DNA of 62,319 bases from Anaerolineae bacterium (GTDB lineage Bacteria; Chloroflexota; Anaerolineae; JAFGEY01): the NCBI GenBank assembly GCA_016783145.1, contig JADHXD010000008.1, forward strand, positions 1 to 62,319, in the 5' to 3' direction. The notes under the pieces are model-generated. The model did not search any database. It had not been told where the DNA came from and saw only the letters and a program-made list of their open reading frames with translations. Below, in pieces: positions 26,506-34,755 of this stretch (positions within the stretch are counted from its first letter, which is position 1; every line of letters begins with the position of its first letter). The position numbers and the translations under genes are program-made.

Positions 26506-27379
26506 ATGTCTATTGCTGAGTTGCGAGCAGAGTACCACCGTCGCATCTGCACAGAGATCATAAGGATCTCTGCAAGAGGAGCCAGAGGGCAAAATGTGGC
26601 GGTATCGTACCCCAATTTCGCGGATGGATCTAGCGGCGCCAGTTCACGCATTGCCTGGGGCATTGTGGAACGCCTCGGTTGTACTGGCAAAGGGCAAGCG
26701 ATCACAGGACAAACCGCAGGGCGGCTCTTCGAGCAAGCCACAAGAGATTACATCGAGAAGGCTTTCGGACTCTTGTGCCACTTGCGGCCTGGAAAGTGGC
26801 TCTACTCTACCCAGAGCCCGATCTCAGAGTTTGACCAATACGAACACCTGTCCGGCTTGGCGAGCATCGTTGCGCGAAAGCGCGAGTTAGCATCAGCACT
26901 GGGAACGGACTATATCATCGCACCTGACATTGTCGTCTGCAGGGAGCCAGTGTCAGATGACACAGTGAATCAACGTGGAATCAGTAGATGCAGCGAAGGC
27001 TATTGCCAAGCTGACACCTCTTCGGGAAGCCAATCTCGAGGAGCCGCACCCCATTCTGCATGCCAGCATCTCCTGCAAATGGACTCTTTGAAGTGATAGG
27101 GCGCAGAATGCCCGAGCTGAGGCTCTAAACCTGATCAGGAATCGAAAAGGGAATCTGCCTCACATAGTCGCCGTCACTGCAGAGCCTCTTCCCACGCGCC
27201 TTGCAGCCCTTGCGCTGGGGACAGGCGATATGGACTGCGTATACCATTTCGCCTTGTACGAACTGCATGAGGCGATTGCAGAGATCGACAATGAAGACCA
27301 GATGGATATGCTAAACACATTGGTTGAGGGCAGGAGGCTACGCGATATCAGTGACCTGCCTTTTGATCTGGCAGTGTAG
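26506..27379 (+). pseudogene. NgoMIV-family type II restriction endonuclease, frameshifted and with a nonsense codon
   Basis: The first frame (26506 to about 26980) gives an N-terminal part with GQTAGRLFEQATRDYIEKAF and GTDYIIAPDIVV (catalytic Asp). Homology then continues in the next frame: HPILHASISCKW (catalytic Lys), a TGA at 27089-27091 where NgoMIV has an Arg codon, then SDRAQNARAEALNLIRNRKG (catalytic Glu), ALGTGDMDCVYHFALYEL and the ending RLRDISDLPFDLAV with a stop at 27377-27379. CGA to TGA explains the nonsense. NgoMIV itself cuts GCCGGC. As sequenced, only a 196-residue truncated product ending at 27096 could be made, lacking the Lys and Glu. Confidence 0.85.
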
Positions 27380-27391
27380 TGTTCCGACCTC

Positions 27392-28033
27392 TCACGATCG
27401 GGTACCCTCTTGTCCTGCAAACCCCTTGCACACCAGGAATATCTCCCTGCTCTCCTGCCGCGTGGCCTCGGGATAGTGCGGTTTGACCAGGGGAAAGTGA
27501 CCTCGTAGGCGAGCGATGAGCGGCGGCAGGTCCTCTCCTTCGAACACCTTGGCGACAAAGTGTCCCCCTGGCTTGAGGGACTGCCGGGCCACGTCGAGGG
27601 CTGCATACACCAGCTCGACGGAGAGCGCGTGGTCCCGCTCTCTGATGCCGGATGTGTTTGGCGCCGCATCGCTGAGCACCACGTCCACCGGGCCGCCGGC
27701 AGCTTCGATCATCTGTCTTTGCGTTCCCGGAGAGGTGATGTCTCCCTGGATAGCGGTCACACGAGGGATTGGTTCTATGGCCTGCAGGTCCACGGCGACC
27801 ACCGTTCCCGTGCTGCCCACGATCTTGGCAGCGACCTGCGACCAACTCCCGGGCGCGGCTCCCAGGTCCAGGACGGACTGACCCGCGCGCAGGACACGAA
27901 ACTTTTCCTGGATCTGGAGCAGCTTGTATGCCGAGCGAGCGCGGTATCCCTCGGCCTTTGCCTTCTGGAAGTATGGATCCGTGCCCTGGCTCTTTCTCCA
28001 GTGTGATGCACCTTTCTTATTCCGTCTAGACAT
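27392..28033 (-). CDS. rlmE: 23S rRNA 2'-O-methyltransferase (RlmE/FtsJ family)
   Basis: 213 aa. SAM-dependent methylation of the ribosomal A-loop uridine. RARSAYKLLQIQEKF, the SAM motif VLDLGAAPGSWSQVA, DVVLSDAAPNTSG and GGHFVAKVFEG give the K-D-K-E tetrad of RrmJ (Lys of the first stretch, Asp of SDAAP, Lys of VAKVF, Glu near EIFLVCKG). ATG 28033 with GGAAGG upstream; an in-frame GTG at 28048 would add five residues. It converges with the restriction remnant, whose stop lies 13 bases away. Confidence 0.93.
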   Translation of the reverse strand: MSRRNKKGASHWRKSQGTDPYFQKAKAEGYRARSAYKLLQIQEKFRVLRAGQSVLDLGAAPGSWSQVAAKIVGSTGTVVAVDLQAIEPIPRVTAIQGDITSPGTQRQMIEAAGGPVDVVLSDAAPNTSGIRERDHALSVELVYAALDVARQSLKPGGHFVAKVFEGEDLPPLIARLRGHFPLVKPHYPEATRQESREIFLVCKGFAGQEGTRS

Positions 28034-28099
28034 CTCGCCTTCCGTCACTCACCGCTCGTTCATCGGCGTTCGTCTGCCTGCTTCCCGATTCCCGTCCTC

Positions 28100-29209
28100 T
28101 CACTTCTCCAGCCACTCACGCACATCCTCCCCGCGCGTGTAGCGCTGCACCTCCAGGTACACCGGCTTGAGAGTCAAGTCCACGGTGACAAAGGTGAAAT
28201 AGTCCAGGTACCCGGGGTATGGGCGCTCGTAGCGGAAAGACCAGAGGGCCGCCACTCTGCACCATTCCCACTCCTTCCAGGCCATATCGTATGCCTGAAG
28301 GGTGTACGCAACCCGCTGTCCAGGGTGCACGGCCTTGGTCCAGCGCGGGTGATCGTTCCATCCACCCTCGGTGATCACGATCGGTGTGTCGTCGTCTCCG
28401 TTGCGCACCATGATCTCGCGCAGTAGCAGAGTGCGTGAAAAGCTGATCACATCGGGCTCAGGCGGCTCATCGGGAGGGAGTCGCCAGCCGTAAGCGTGGA
28501 CGGCAAGCGCGTCAAAGTAGGGGGCCGCCCCGGCGTCGTACATCCCCTGCAGGTAGGCCAGGTCGCTCATAGCATCGTGAGCGCCCAGTGTGGGGGACAA
28601 GGCCCCACCCAAGACGGTGATGTTGGGGTTCGCCTCCTTGGCCCGCCGGTACGTCACGCGCAGCATCTGCGCATACTCGGCAGGGTCTGGGGGACGGTAC
28701 CCCCACTCCAGGCCCAGGTTGGGCTCGTTCCACACGATCAGGTGATCGACCTGATCCCGATAGCGCTCCACAAAGGCGTGCACATACTCGCCCAGGTCCG
28801 CATAGCGCTCCGGGTCCAGGTATGAGACGTCGCTGCCGCCAGGTCTGGCCCAATCGGGCACAAACCCGACCCGGGCGATCACCTTGAGCCCCTGGCGGCG
28901 AGCGTGGGCGATCACCATGTCGGCGTGATCCCACCTGTAGACGCCCTTTTCCGGCTCATAGTATCCCCACGGAAAGTACTCGACGATCCAACTCGCGCCC
29001 ATTTCGCGGACCAACTCCAGGGATCTCTTGATCTTCCATTCCTCCACCTCGTCCGTGAGACGTGTGTGGATGCCGATCTTGGGGTTGATGCTTTGCACCT
29101 GCTGCTGCGGGCCCAGCAAGACCATGCCACGGGGCGGTGGCAAGCAGTAGACTGCGATCCCTATCCAGATCAGCCCGCGGAGGGCATTCCAGATCCATCG
29201 ACTCAGCAT
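28100..29209 (-). CDS. Clan GH-A glycoside hydrolase, membrane-anchored or secreted
   Basis: 369 aa. An N-terminal hydrophobic stretch (RGLIWIGIAVYCL) acts as signal or anchor. The TIM-barrel part has HLIVWNEPNLGLEWGY with the acid/base Glu of the NEP motif and PIVITEGGWNDHPRW with the nucleophile Glu, typical of clan GH-A (families 5/39/53-like). The substrate is unknown. The ATG at 29209 is 6 nt from a TATAAT box, so the mRNA is probably leaderless. It lies downstream of a gene for an anchored binding protein on the same strand, but a terminator separates them. Confidence 0.85.
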   Translation of the reverse strand: MLSRWIWNALRGLIWIGIAVYCLPPPRGMVLLGPQQQVQSINPKIGIHTRLTDEVEEWKIKRSLELVREMGASWIVEYFPWGYYEPEKGVYRWDHADMVIAHARRQGLKVIARVGFVPDWARPGGSDVSYLDPERYADLGEYVHAFVERYRDQVDHLIVWNEPNLGLEWGYRPPDPAEYAQMLRVTYRRAKEANPNITVLGGALSPTLGAHDAMSDLAYLQGMYDAGAAPYFDALAVHAYGWRLPPDEPPEPDVISFSRTLLLREIMVRNGDDDTPIVITEGGWNDHPRWTKAVHPGQRVAYTLQAYDMAWKEWEWCRVAALWSFRYERPYPGYLDYFTFVTVDLTLKPVYLEVQRYTRGEDVREWLEK

Positions 29210-29215
29210 AGGGTG

Positions 29216-29243
29216 ATTATATCCAACTTGATCGAAAACACAA
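29216..29243 (-). promoter_or_regulatory. Promoter of the GH-A gene, predicted leaderless
   Basis: Minus strand -35 TTGTGT (29238-29243), 16-bp spacer, -10 TATAAT (29216-29221). Only six bases separate the -10 from the ATG at 29207-29209, so the start codon should be at the 5' end of the transcript. Confidence 0.72.
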
Positions 29244-29315
29244 AGAGTCTTCTGTCCCTCTCGGGTCAGCGGGCTCGTGTCCTTGCTCCGGAAGAGATCG
29301 GGCGGGTGCGCCAAC

Positions 29316-29352
29316 AAAAAAAGGCCCTGGGAACTGTCACGTTCCCAGGGCC
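29316..29352 (-). terminator. Rho-independent terminator of the surface protein gene
   Basis: 12-bp perfect stem (29323-29334 with 29341-29352), 6-nt loop, and seven T on the minus strand (A-run 29316-29322). Confidence 0.92.
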
Positions 29353-29367
29353 TTTCGCTTGCCGGTT

Positions 29368-30489
29368 TCACGGTCGTCTGGCGATCTTTTTTCCCACAAC
29401 TAGTCCGGCCGCCAGGGCCAGGATCGAGCTCCCTCCGACGATGGTCAGCGTGGTCGTATCGTTCGTGCTTACGCTGCTTCCAGTCAGTCCAGCCCCTGCG
29501 GCGTTCATCACCACGCGCGTGCGCGTGGGGCGCGGGGTCATCGTCGGCCAAGGGAGGGGCGTCGGGCTGCTGGTGGGCGTTGGCGATGGCGTGTAGGTTG
29601 GGGTAAAGGTGGGCGTTGGCGTATTCGTCGGCGTCGGCGTGAAGGTAGGCGTAAAGGTGGGCGTTGGCGTATTCGTCGGCGTCGGCGTGTTGGTCGGGAT
29701 CGGGGTGTTGGTCGGCTTGATGGGAGCGACCACTCGAGCTACTGAGGCTCGTCCTCCACCCTGAGCGACCAGGCTCGCATTGTCCACGAAGGTGGCTTCA
29801 TAGCGAAATGACCAGTCGTTCCACCCCTGGACCCATACCGTGACGTACTCTCCCTGGGCTTGAGTGGTCACCTGGATCTGTACCCACTGGTTGGTGCCGT
29901 CTGGGGCCTTGGTGTTGGCATCCCAAACTGAATTACTCCAAACGATGTTCTCTGGCGGGCGCATAATCTGCCTCGCTGGCTCCCGGCCCGTGGGATCGAT
30001 GCCGCACTGCACCTGGTAGTTGCCGAGGTCCTTGGGGCCGGAGACCATCTGACCGCTCACCCAGTGTGTCTCGCGGGCATTCAGGATCTGCACCCAGATC
30101 GAGAAGGTGACTTTGCTGTTCGCCGGGACCTTGACACGCTGCCAGATGCCCGCGTGGTGCAGGGCGAAGGTGTTAAACCACTGCAGAGAGCGATCTCCCT
30201 GTTGTATGCGCGAGCGGATGTCGGCACTGCCGTCGTTGGGAGGACGCTGAATCACCTTCCACTCTGGCTCATAGTACTTGCTGCCTGTGCCGGTGTGATG
30301 GTACCAGGGGTTCCAGCCAACGGAAACCCACGAAGAACCGCTGGTGCTGCGAAAATCACCCTCAAAACTGGGGTTGACCAACAGATTTCCCCCCTGTTCG
30401 GGAGGGGTAGCCAGCGCGACTGGCTCGATGACTATGAAAAGGCAGCCCACCACGAGCACGAGGATCGCACTACGAAGTGAGGGACGCAT
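29368..30489 (-). CDS. Secreted, C-terminally anchored protein with carbohydrate-binding-like domain
   Basis: 373 aa. Signal peptide ([20 protein letters not shown], cleavage near residue 28), a beta-rich domain starting [12 protein letters not shown] (about 35-240) typical of CBM-like binding modules, a linker of about 80 residues made of [10 protein letters not shown] repeats, then a single C-terminal helix (about 345-366) followed by KKIARRP. It should be displayed outside the cell. The ligand is unknown; the neighbouring GH-A enzyme suggests a glycan. ATG 30489 has AAAGGAG upstream. Confidence 0.85.
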   Translation of the reverse strand: MRPSLRSAILVLVVGCLFIVIEPVALATPPEQGGNLLVNPSFEGDFRSTSGSSWVSVGWNPWYHHTGTGSKYYEPEWKVIQRPPNDGSADIRSRIQQGDRSLQWFNTFALHHAGIWQRVKVPANSKVTFSIWVQILNARETHWVSGQMVSGPKDLGNYQVQCGIDPTGREPARQIMRPPENIVWSNSVWDANTKAPDGTNQWVQIQVTTQAQGEYVTVWVQGWNDWSFRYEATFVDNASLVAQGGGRASVARVVAPIKPTNTPIPTNTPTPTNTPTPTFTPTFTPTPTNTPTPTFTPTYTPSPTPTSSPTPLPWPTMTPRPTRTRVVMNAAGAGLTGSSVSTNDTTTLTIVGGSSILALAAGLVVGKKIARRP

Positions 30490-30532
30490 AGACGACTCCT
30501 TTGGACCTCAATTGGTCGTTCAAACGGCTCGC

Positions 30533-30561
30533 ATTATACACTGAAAAAGGTATCTGCGCAA
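30533..30561 (-). promoter_or_regulatory. Promoter of the surface protein gene
   Basis: Minus strand -35 TTGCGC (30556-30561), 17-bp spacer, -10 TATAAT (30533-30538). It is back-to-back with the plus-strand promoter at 30582-30610. Confidence 0.7.
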
Positions 30562-30581
30562 ACGAGGGGACCGGCTAAGCA

Positions 30582-30610
30582 TTGCCAACTCGGGCATGGG
30601 ATGGTATAAT
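30582..30610 (+). promoter_or_regulatory. Promoter of the hypothetical gene at 30629
   Basis: -35 TTGCCA (30582-30587), 17-bp spacer, -10 TATAAT (30605-30610), 18 nt before the GTG start. Confidence 0.75.
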
Positions 30611-30628
30611 GATCTCAGAGGTGAATCC

Positions 30629-31603
30629 GTGAACCAAGGGACCCTGACCAAGAAGAAACGACAGGTATCTCGCCTGTCGCCACAACTGACCGCGATGGAC
30701 GCGCGCATCAGCGAGTTGAGGCGGGTCGAGCGGCGGATGGACGGCCTGTTCCAGCAGGTCATCGAGGGGTTGGGCGAAGAGGAGCTTTTGCGCTCCTCGC
30801 GGCAGTTCGATGTATTGGTCTCAGAGTTCCCTGACCTGCGGCTGGATAGCCTCGATCGACACGCACACGAGGTGCGCGCGCTGTTGGCGCATCTCGATCC
30901 AGAAAGCGGCCCCCTACCTGGCTTCGGGGAGGCGATGGCATGCCTCTGCAAAGCGTGCGTCACGCCGCAGGCGATCCACGGCCTGCGATCCAGGCTGTAT
31001 ACGGTCGCCGCACGGGTTGCAGAGAGCTCACCCGATCTACTGCATGCGGTCGCCCTGGCCTCGATCTCGCTAAAGACCCTGGATCCAGCGCACAATCCCT
31101 TCATCGAGATGGTTGTTTGCGCGTCGGCGATGGAGTGGTTTATCTTCTCTGACCTGGAGCCTCAGGGACCTCCCTACCTGGACGTGAGCACGTGGCTGGC
31201 AGCGCAGCCGAGCGCGGCCCTGGTCGCCGCGGTTGGGGAGGGGCAGGCATATCGCTATGCATCGATCCCTGGTGTGTTCTCGCTGCTGGATCAGAGGCGC
31301 GTCCTCTTTGAGCCGCACAGACTGGCACAGTCGGCGCGCGCCCCGTTTCGAGCGGGGAGCCTGCTCGACAGGCGCGTGCTGGACGAACTGGTCGACCGGC
31401 AGTATGAGGCCTTGCTGCGCGCAGAGATCGAGCGGGTTCAAGAAGCACTGCGTCGGCGGCATCCCGCGAAGGCGATCGCTGACGTGGAAATGATGACGGG
31501 CCGTGCCCTGGAGGCCCTGGACGAGTTGCCCCCTCACGTGAACCCGCTTCTGCAGGCGATCTTTGTTCAGAGCTGGGTTCGATACCTGCACGAGACCCCC
31601 TAG
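30629..31603 (+). CDS. Hypothetical helical protein
   Basis: 324 aa, not recognised. It is soluble, without signal or membrane helix, and mainly alpha-helical by eye. An N-terminal charged region (KKKRQVSRL, ISELRRVERRMDGL) may form a coiled coil. A Cys pair occurs in MACLCKACVTPQ. The C-terminal half has AEIERVQEALRRRHPAKAI. GTG 30629 is chosen because AGAGG lies ahead and the promoter at 30582-30610 excludes an earlier ATG at 30596. The next gene is a surface metalloprotease. Confidence 0.7.
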   Translation: MNQGTLTKKKRQVSRLSPQLTAMDARISELRRVERRMDGLFQQVIEGLGEEELLRSSRQFDVLVSEFPDLRLDSLDRHAHEVRALLAHLDPESGPLPGFGEAMACLCKACVTPQAIHGLRSRLYTVAARVAESSPDLLHAVALASISLKTLDPAHNPFIEMVVCASAMEWFIFSDLEPQGPPYLDVSTWLAAQPSAALVAAVGEGQAYRYASIPGVFSLLDQRRVLFEPHRLAQSARAPFRAGSLLDRRVLDELVDRQYEALLRAEIERVQEALRRRHPAKAIADVEMMTGRALEALDELPPHVNPLLQAIFVQSWVRYLHETP

Positions 31604-31698
31604 CACCCGGTAGTCGTCGTCTGGCGAGGGGGAGCTTTGGCAAGCAGAGAGGGGGCTATGCTGCTGTCTGAGACTGCCGTCGCGCCGCAGGAGGAGAG

Positions 31699-33666
31699 AT
31701 GTTTGCAGGTGTGCCCCGGCGAAAGGGTCGGACGGTCACCACAGGCGTGGCAATCGCCGTGCTGGCCCTGGTTGTGCTGTTCGTGTGCCTATGTTGCTGT
31801 GGGGTGGGCGCGGCACTGGCTGTCCGTTGGCTTTCCGAGGTCCCCAATGTCCCTCAAGAAGCGTCTCCCTCTCTTTCTGACTTTGTGCCCGAGGAAGAGC
31901 TGGACGCGATCCTCCTGCAGCGTATCCTCAATACATCCACGACCAACACCGATTACTGGCGATTATACGGGCAGTTGAAGAGTGGAACGGGAGAACCAGC
32001 GACTCGAGAAGCGGTGCGCGAACCGTCAGAGTACGGGGTGGGTGACGTGCACACGTTTTGGATGGGAGACCAGGAGCGGCAGCGATACTGGCAGATCGAT
32101 GCCGAGCTGCGCATCAAGACCGACCACGCCTATCTCTATGTGGACCAGGAGACATCACTGGATGAGGGCAAACTGCGCGAGGCTGCCCAGCTTTTCGAAT
32201 CTCAGATTTACCGGACCAACCGCCGCGTGTTTGGCTCTGAACGGCTGCCCGGGATCGACAACGATCCCAGGATGACGATCCTCGTCACCAACCAGATGCC
32301 CCTTGGCATTGCCGGGTATTTCAGCACGACCGACGAGTACCCGCAGGAGATGATGCCCCACAGCAACGAGCGCGAGATGATCTATGTCACCTCGAGCTAC
32401 CTGCTGGACCTGAGGCAGTTCGGTCAACTGCTCAGCCACGAGTTCCAGCACATGATTCACTGGAACCAGGACCAGAGCGAGGCGTCGTGGGTCAACGAGG
32501 GTCTCTCGTTGCTGGCCGAAGAGATCAATGGGTATGAGAGTGTGCTGGGTAGCGGGCCGTTCTGGCGGGATACCGACATGCAAGTGACCAATTGGTCCGA
32601 AGACTCGTCGGACCGGCTCCGCAACTATGCTGCCAGCAAGCTCCTTCTGAGCTACCTGGCTGAGCACTATGGCGGGTATGCGAGCCTGGCCGATCTGGCT
32701 GCCGATGATGCCTACGGGATCGACGGGATCAACAACCTGCTCGCAAACCAGGGATACGGCCTCGATTTCCAAGATGTCTTTGCCGATTGGGTCGTCGCCA
32801 ACCTGATCGATGATCAGGACGTGGGCAGCGGAAGGTATGCGTACGCGCTGCGCGGTGCGAGCCAGCCCCGGTTCTGCACTTCTCTGGTTGGCGACGCCGA
32901 GTACGCCGGCTGGGTCAGTCAGTTTGGGGCGGACTATGTCGAGGTTCAGTCCCCTGCCGGGACAAGGGTCTCCTTTGAGGGTTCGGAAAGCGTGCGGCTG
33001 GCGGGTGTGGACCCGCACGGAGGCCAGTTCGCCTGGTGGTCGAACCGGCGCAATATGCTGAGCAGCAGTCTGACTCGAGAGGTCGATCTCAGGACCGTGG
33101 ACGCGGCCACACTGCGCTTCTGGACCTGGTACGATGTCGAGGAGCACTTTGACTATGGCTATGTGGCGGCGTCCATAGATGGGGGACGCACGTGGACCAC
33201 ACTGCCGGGGACACACACCACGCTCGAGGACCCAAACAAGTCAAACTATGGACACGGGTATACGGGCAAGAGCGAGGGTTGGCTGCAAGAGAGCGTGGAT
33301 CTGCGCCCCTATGCCGGACAGCGGATCTTGCTGCGGTTCTGGTACATCACGGATCCTGGCCTCAATCAGACTGGCTGGTTGGTCGACGATATCTCTATTT
33401 CCGAGATCGGATTCTCGGACGGTGGAGAGCGGGAGGACAGCGGCTGGGAGGTGGATGGCTTTGTACGCTCCTCGAACCGAGTGCCTCAGCGATATGTCGT
33501 GCAATTGGTAGAGTATGGCCCGGCGATCACCGTCCGCCGTCTCGGACTGGACGAGAACCGAGCCAGTGTCGCGCTGAGCAAGGGCACCCGCCGTGCGGTG
33601 CTGATCGTCTCCGGGGCAACGCGCTGGACGTCAGCGCCAGCGGCCTATCGGGTCGAGGTCCAGTGA
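31699..33666 (+). CDS. Membrane-anchored zinc metalloprotease with immune-inhibitor-A-like C-terminal domain
   Basis: 655 aa. A hydrophobic N-terminal anchor (about 14-45, with a Cys-rich CLCCCG stretch) is followed by a long ectodomain. The zinc site is HEFQH (247-251) with WVNEG about 18 residues on providing the third ligand Glu, a gluzincin arrangement. The C-terminal part (about 400-600) has beta modules with DGGRTWTTLPG and the LRPYAGQRILLRFWY stretch as in immune inhibitor A / M6 proteins. It probably degrades extracellular proteins. ATG 31699 follows AGGAGGAG. Peptidase family assignment (M6 versus M30-like) is open. Confidence 0.82.
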   Translation: MFAGVPRRKGRTVTTGVAIAVLALVVLFVCLCCCGVGAALAVRWLSEVPNVPQEASPSLSDFVPEEELDAILLQRILNTSTTNTDYWRLYGQLKSGTGEPATREAVREPSEYGVGDVHTFWMGDQERQRYWQIDAELRIKTDHAYLYVDQETSLDEGKLREAAQLFESQIYRTNRRVFGSERLPGIDNDPRMTILVTNQMPLGIAGYFSTTDEYPQEMMPHSNEREMIYVTSSYLLDLRQFGQLLSHEFQHMIHWNQDQSEASWVNEGLSLLAEEINGYESVLGSGPFWRDTDMQVTNWSEDSSDRLRNYAASKLLLSYLAEHYGGYASLADLAADDAYGIDGINNLLANQGYGLDFQDVFADWVVANLIDDQDVGSGRYAYALRGASQPRFCTSLVGDAEYAGWVSQFGADYVEVQSPAGTRVSFEGSESVRLAGVDPHGGQFAWWSNRRNMLSSSLTREVDLRTVDAATLRFWTWYDVEEHFDYGYVAASIDGGRTWTTLPGTHTTLEDPNKSNYGHGYTGKSEGWLQESVDLRPYAGQRILLRFWYITDPGLNQTGWLVDDISISEIGFSDGGEREDSGWEVDGFVRSSNRVPQRYVVQLVEYGPAITVRRLGLDENRASVALSKGTRRAVLIVSGATRWTSAPAAYRVEVQ

Positions 33667-33697
33667 ATGGAGCTGGACAAGAGTCCCAGGGCGCGGA

Positions 33698-33727
33698 TTG
33701 ACTGTTTGGCAGGAGTGGAGGTATACT
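33698..33727 (+). promoter_or_regulatory. Promoter of the RpiR-family gene
   Basis: -35 TTGACT (33698-33703), 18-bp spacer, -10 TATACT (33722-33727). Confidence 0.65.
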
Positions 33728-33751
33728 ATGTTCCTCACAGGCCCTGTTCGC

Positions 33752-33804
33752 TAGCAGCGCGCGTTGGGTCTGTGTTATCCGGCGAACGAACCCGCGCGCT
33801 GCTA
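33752..33804 (+). promoter_or_regulatory. Strong hairpin in the leader of the RpiR-family gene
   Basis: TAGCAGCGCGCG (33752-33763) pairs with CGCGCGCTGCTA (33793-33804), extended by GGGT/ACCC after a small bulge. It lies between the promoter and the ATG at 33863 and is not followed by a T-run. Confidence 0.55.
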
Positions 33805-33862
33805 TGTCGCTGGCGCCGGCTGTCCAGACCGGTGTGCTGGTTTGCTCTTTAAGGGGGCAGAG

Positions 33863-34741
33863 ATGAGTAGCGAGAACGATCGTCTGAACGAACTTGACAA
33901 ACCGCCCGAGGTACTTGCCAAGATCCGTGACGTGCTAAAGCAGCTCTCGGGCGAGGAGAGACTGGTAGCGGAATACATCATGCTCAACTATGACACGGCT
34001 CCGGCGCTGTCACTGGTGCAACTGGCGGAGAAGGCTCAGGTCAGCCCGAGCGCGGTTGTCAGATTCTGCGACTGCATCGGATGCGATGGCTTTCACGAGC
34101 TACACACGGCCTTGGCCGCTATTGACTCGGTTGCTGCCTGTGTGTTTTTCGACCAGTTCAAAGACGTCGACCTGGAGCATGTGACGACGAGCGTCTTTCA
34201 GGATATCCGGCAGATGTTGGACGAAACGCAAGCCTCACTGGATATGGAGAGCCTGCAGAAAGCCGTGGACGCCATCCTGGCGGCTGACCAGATTCTGATC
34301 GTGGGCATGGGCACTTCGGGCAGTACGGCGCAAGAGTTTGCCTACCGACTGCAGTGGATTGGCGTACCGTGCAAGCAGTACGTCGATCCGCACCGACAGT
34401 TGATGGCGGTGACGCTTCTGGATGAGCACGACCTGGTCATCGGGGTGTCGCATTCAGGCCGCACGACGAACGTGGTGGATGCCCTCAAGTTGGCCAAGGA
34501 GTGCGGAGCGACCACGATGTGCATCACCGACTTTCCGCACTCGCCGATTACGAAATTCGCGGACATCTGCCTCTACGCGGTGCACGTGGAGAGCAGCCTG
34601 GGCGTAGAGATGATCGCGACGCGGGCCGCGCACCTGGCGATCGTAGACGTGATCATGGCAGGAGTGGCCTTGCAGAACAAGGAACAGACGATCAAGAGCA
34701 TCAAGCGGCAGGAACGACTCCTGGTTAACCTCAGGTACTAG
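33863..34741 (+). CDS. MurR/RpiR family transcriptional regulator
   Basis: 292 aa. N-terminal HTH_6 domain (LSLVQLAEKAQVSPSAVVRF) and C-terminal SIS domain (IVGMGTSGSTAQEFAYRL, VIGVSHSGRTTNVVDALKLA) that binds a phosphosugar. Such regulators control sugar catabolism or transport; no obvious target sits next to it, as a Clp ATPase gene follows 14 nt later. ATG 33863 has AAGGGGGCAG upstream. Confidence 0.9.
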   Translation: MSSENDRLNELDKPPEVLAKIRDVLKQLSGEERLVAEYIMLNYDTAPALSLVQLAEKAQVSPSAVVRFCDCIGCDGFHELHTALAAIDSVAACVFFDQFKDVDLEHVTTSVFQDIRQMLDETQASLDMESLQKAVDAILAADQILIVGMGTSGSTAQEFAYRLQWIGVPCKQYVDPHRQLMAVTLLDEHDLVIGVSHSGRTTNVVDALKLAKECGATTMCITDFPHSPITKFADICLYAVHVESSLGVEMIATRAAHLAIVDVIMAGVALQNKEQTIKSIKRQERLLVNLRY

Positions 34742-34755
34742 CCACAGGATCCTTC

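Noticed and set aside
29590..29710. Near-identical direct repeats of about 30-50 bases looked like a minisatellite or short repeat array.
   Set aside because: They encode the Thr-Pro linker of the surface protein in frame; not CRISPR-like, as there are no unique spacers.
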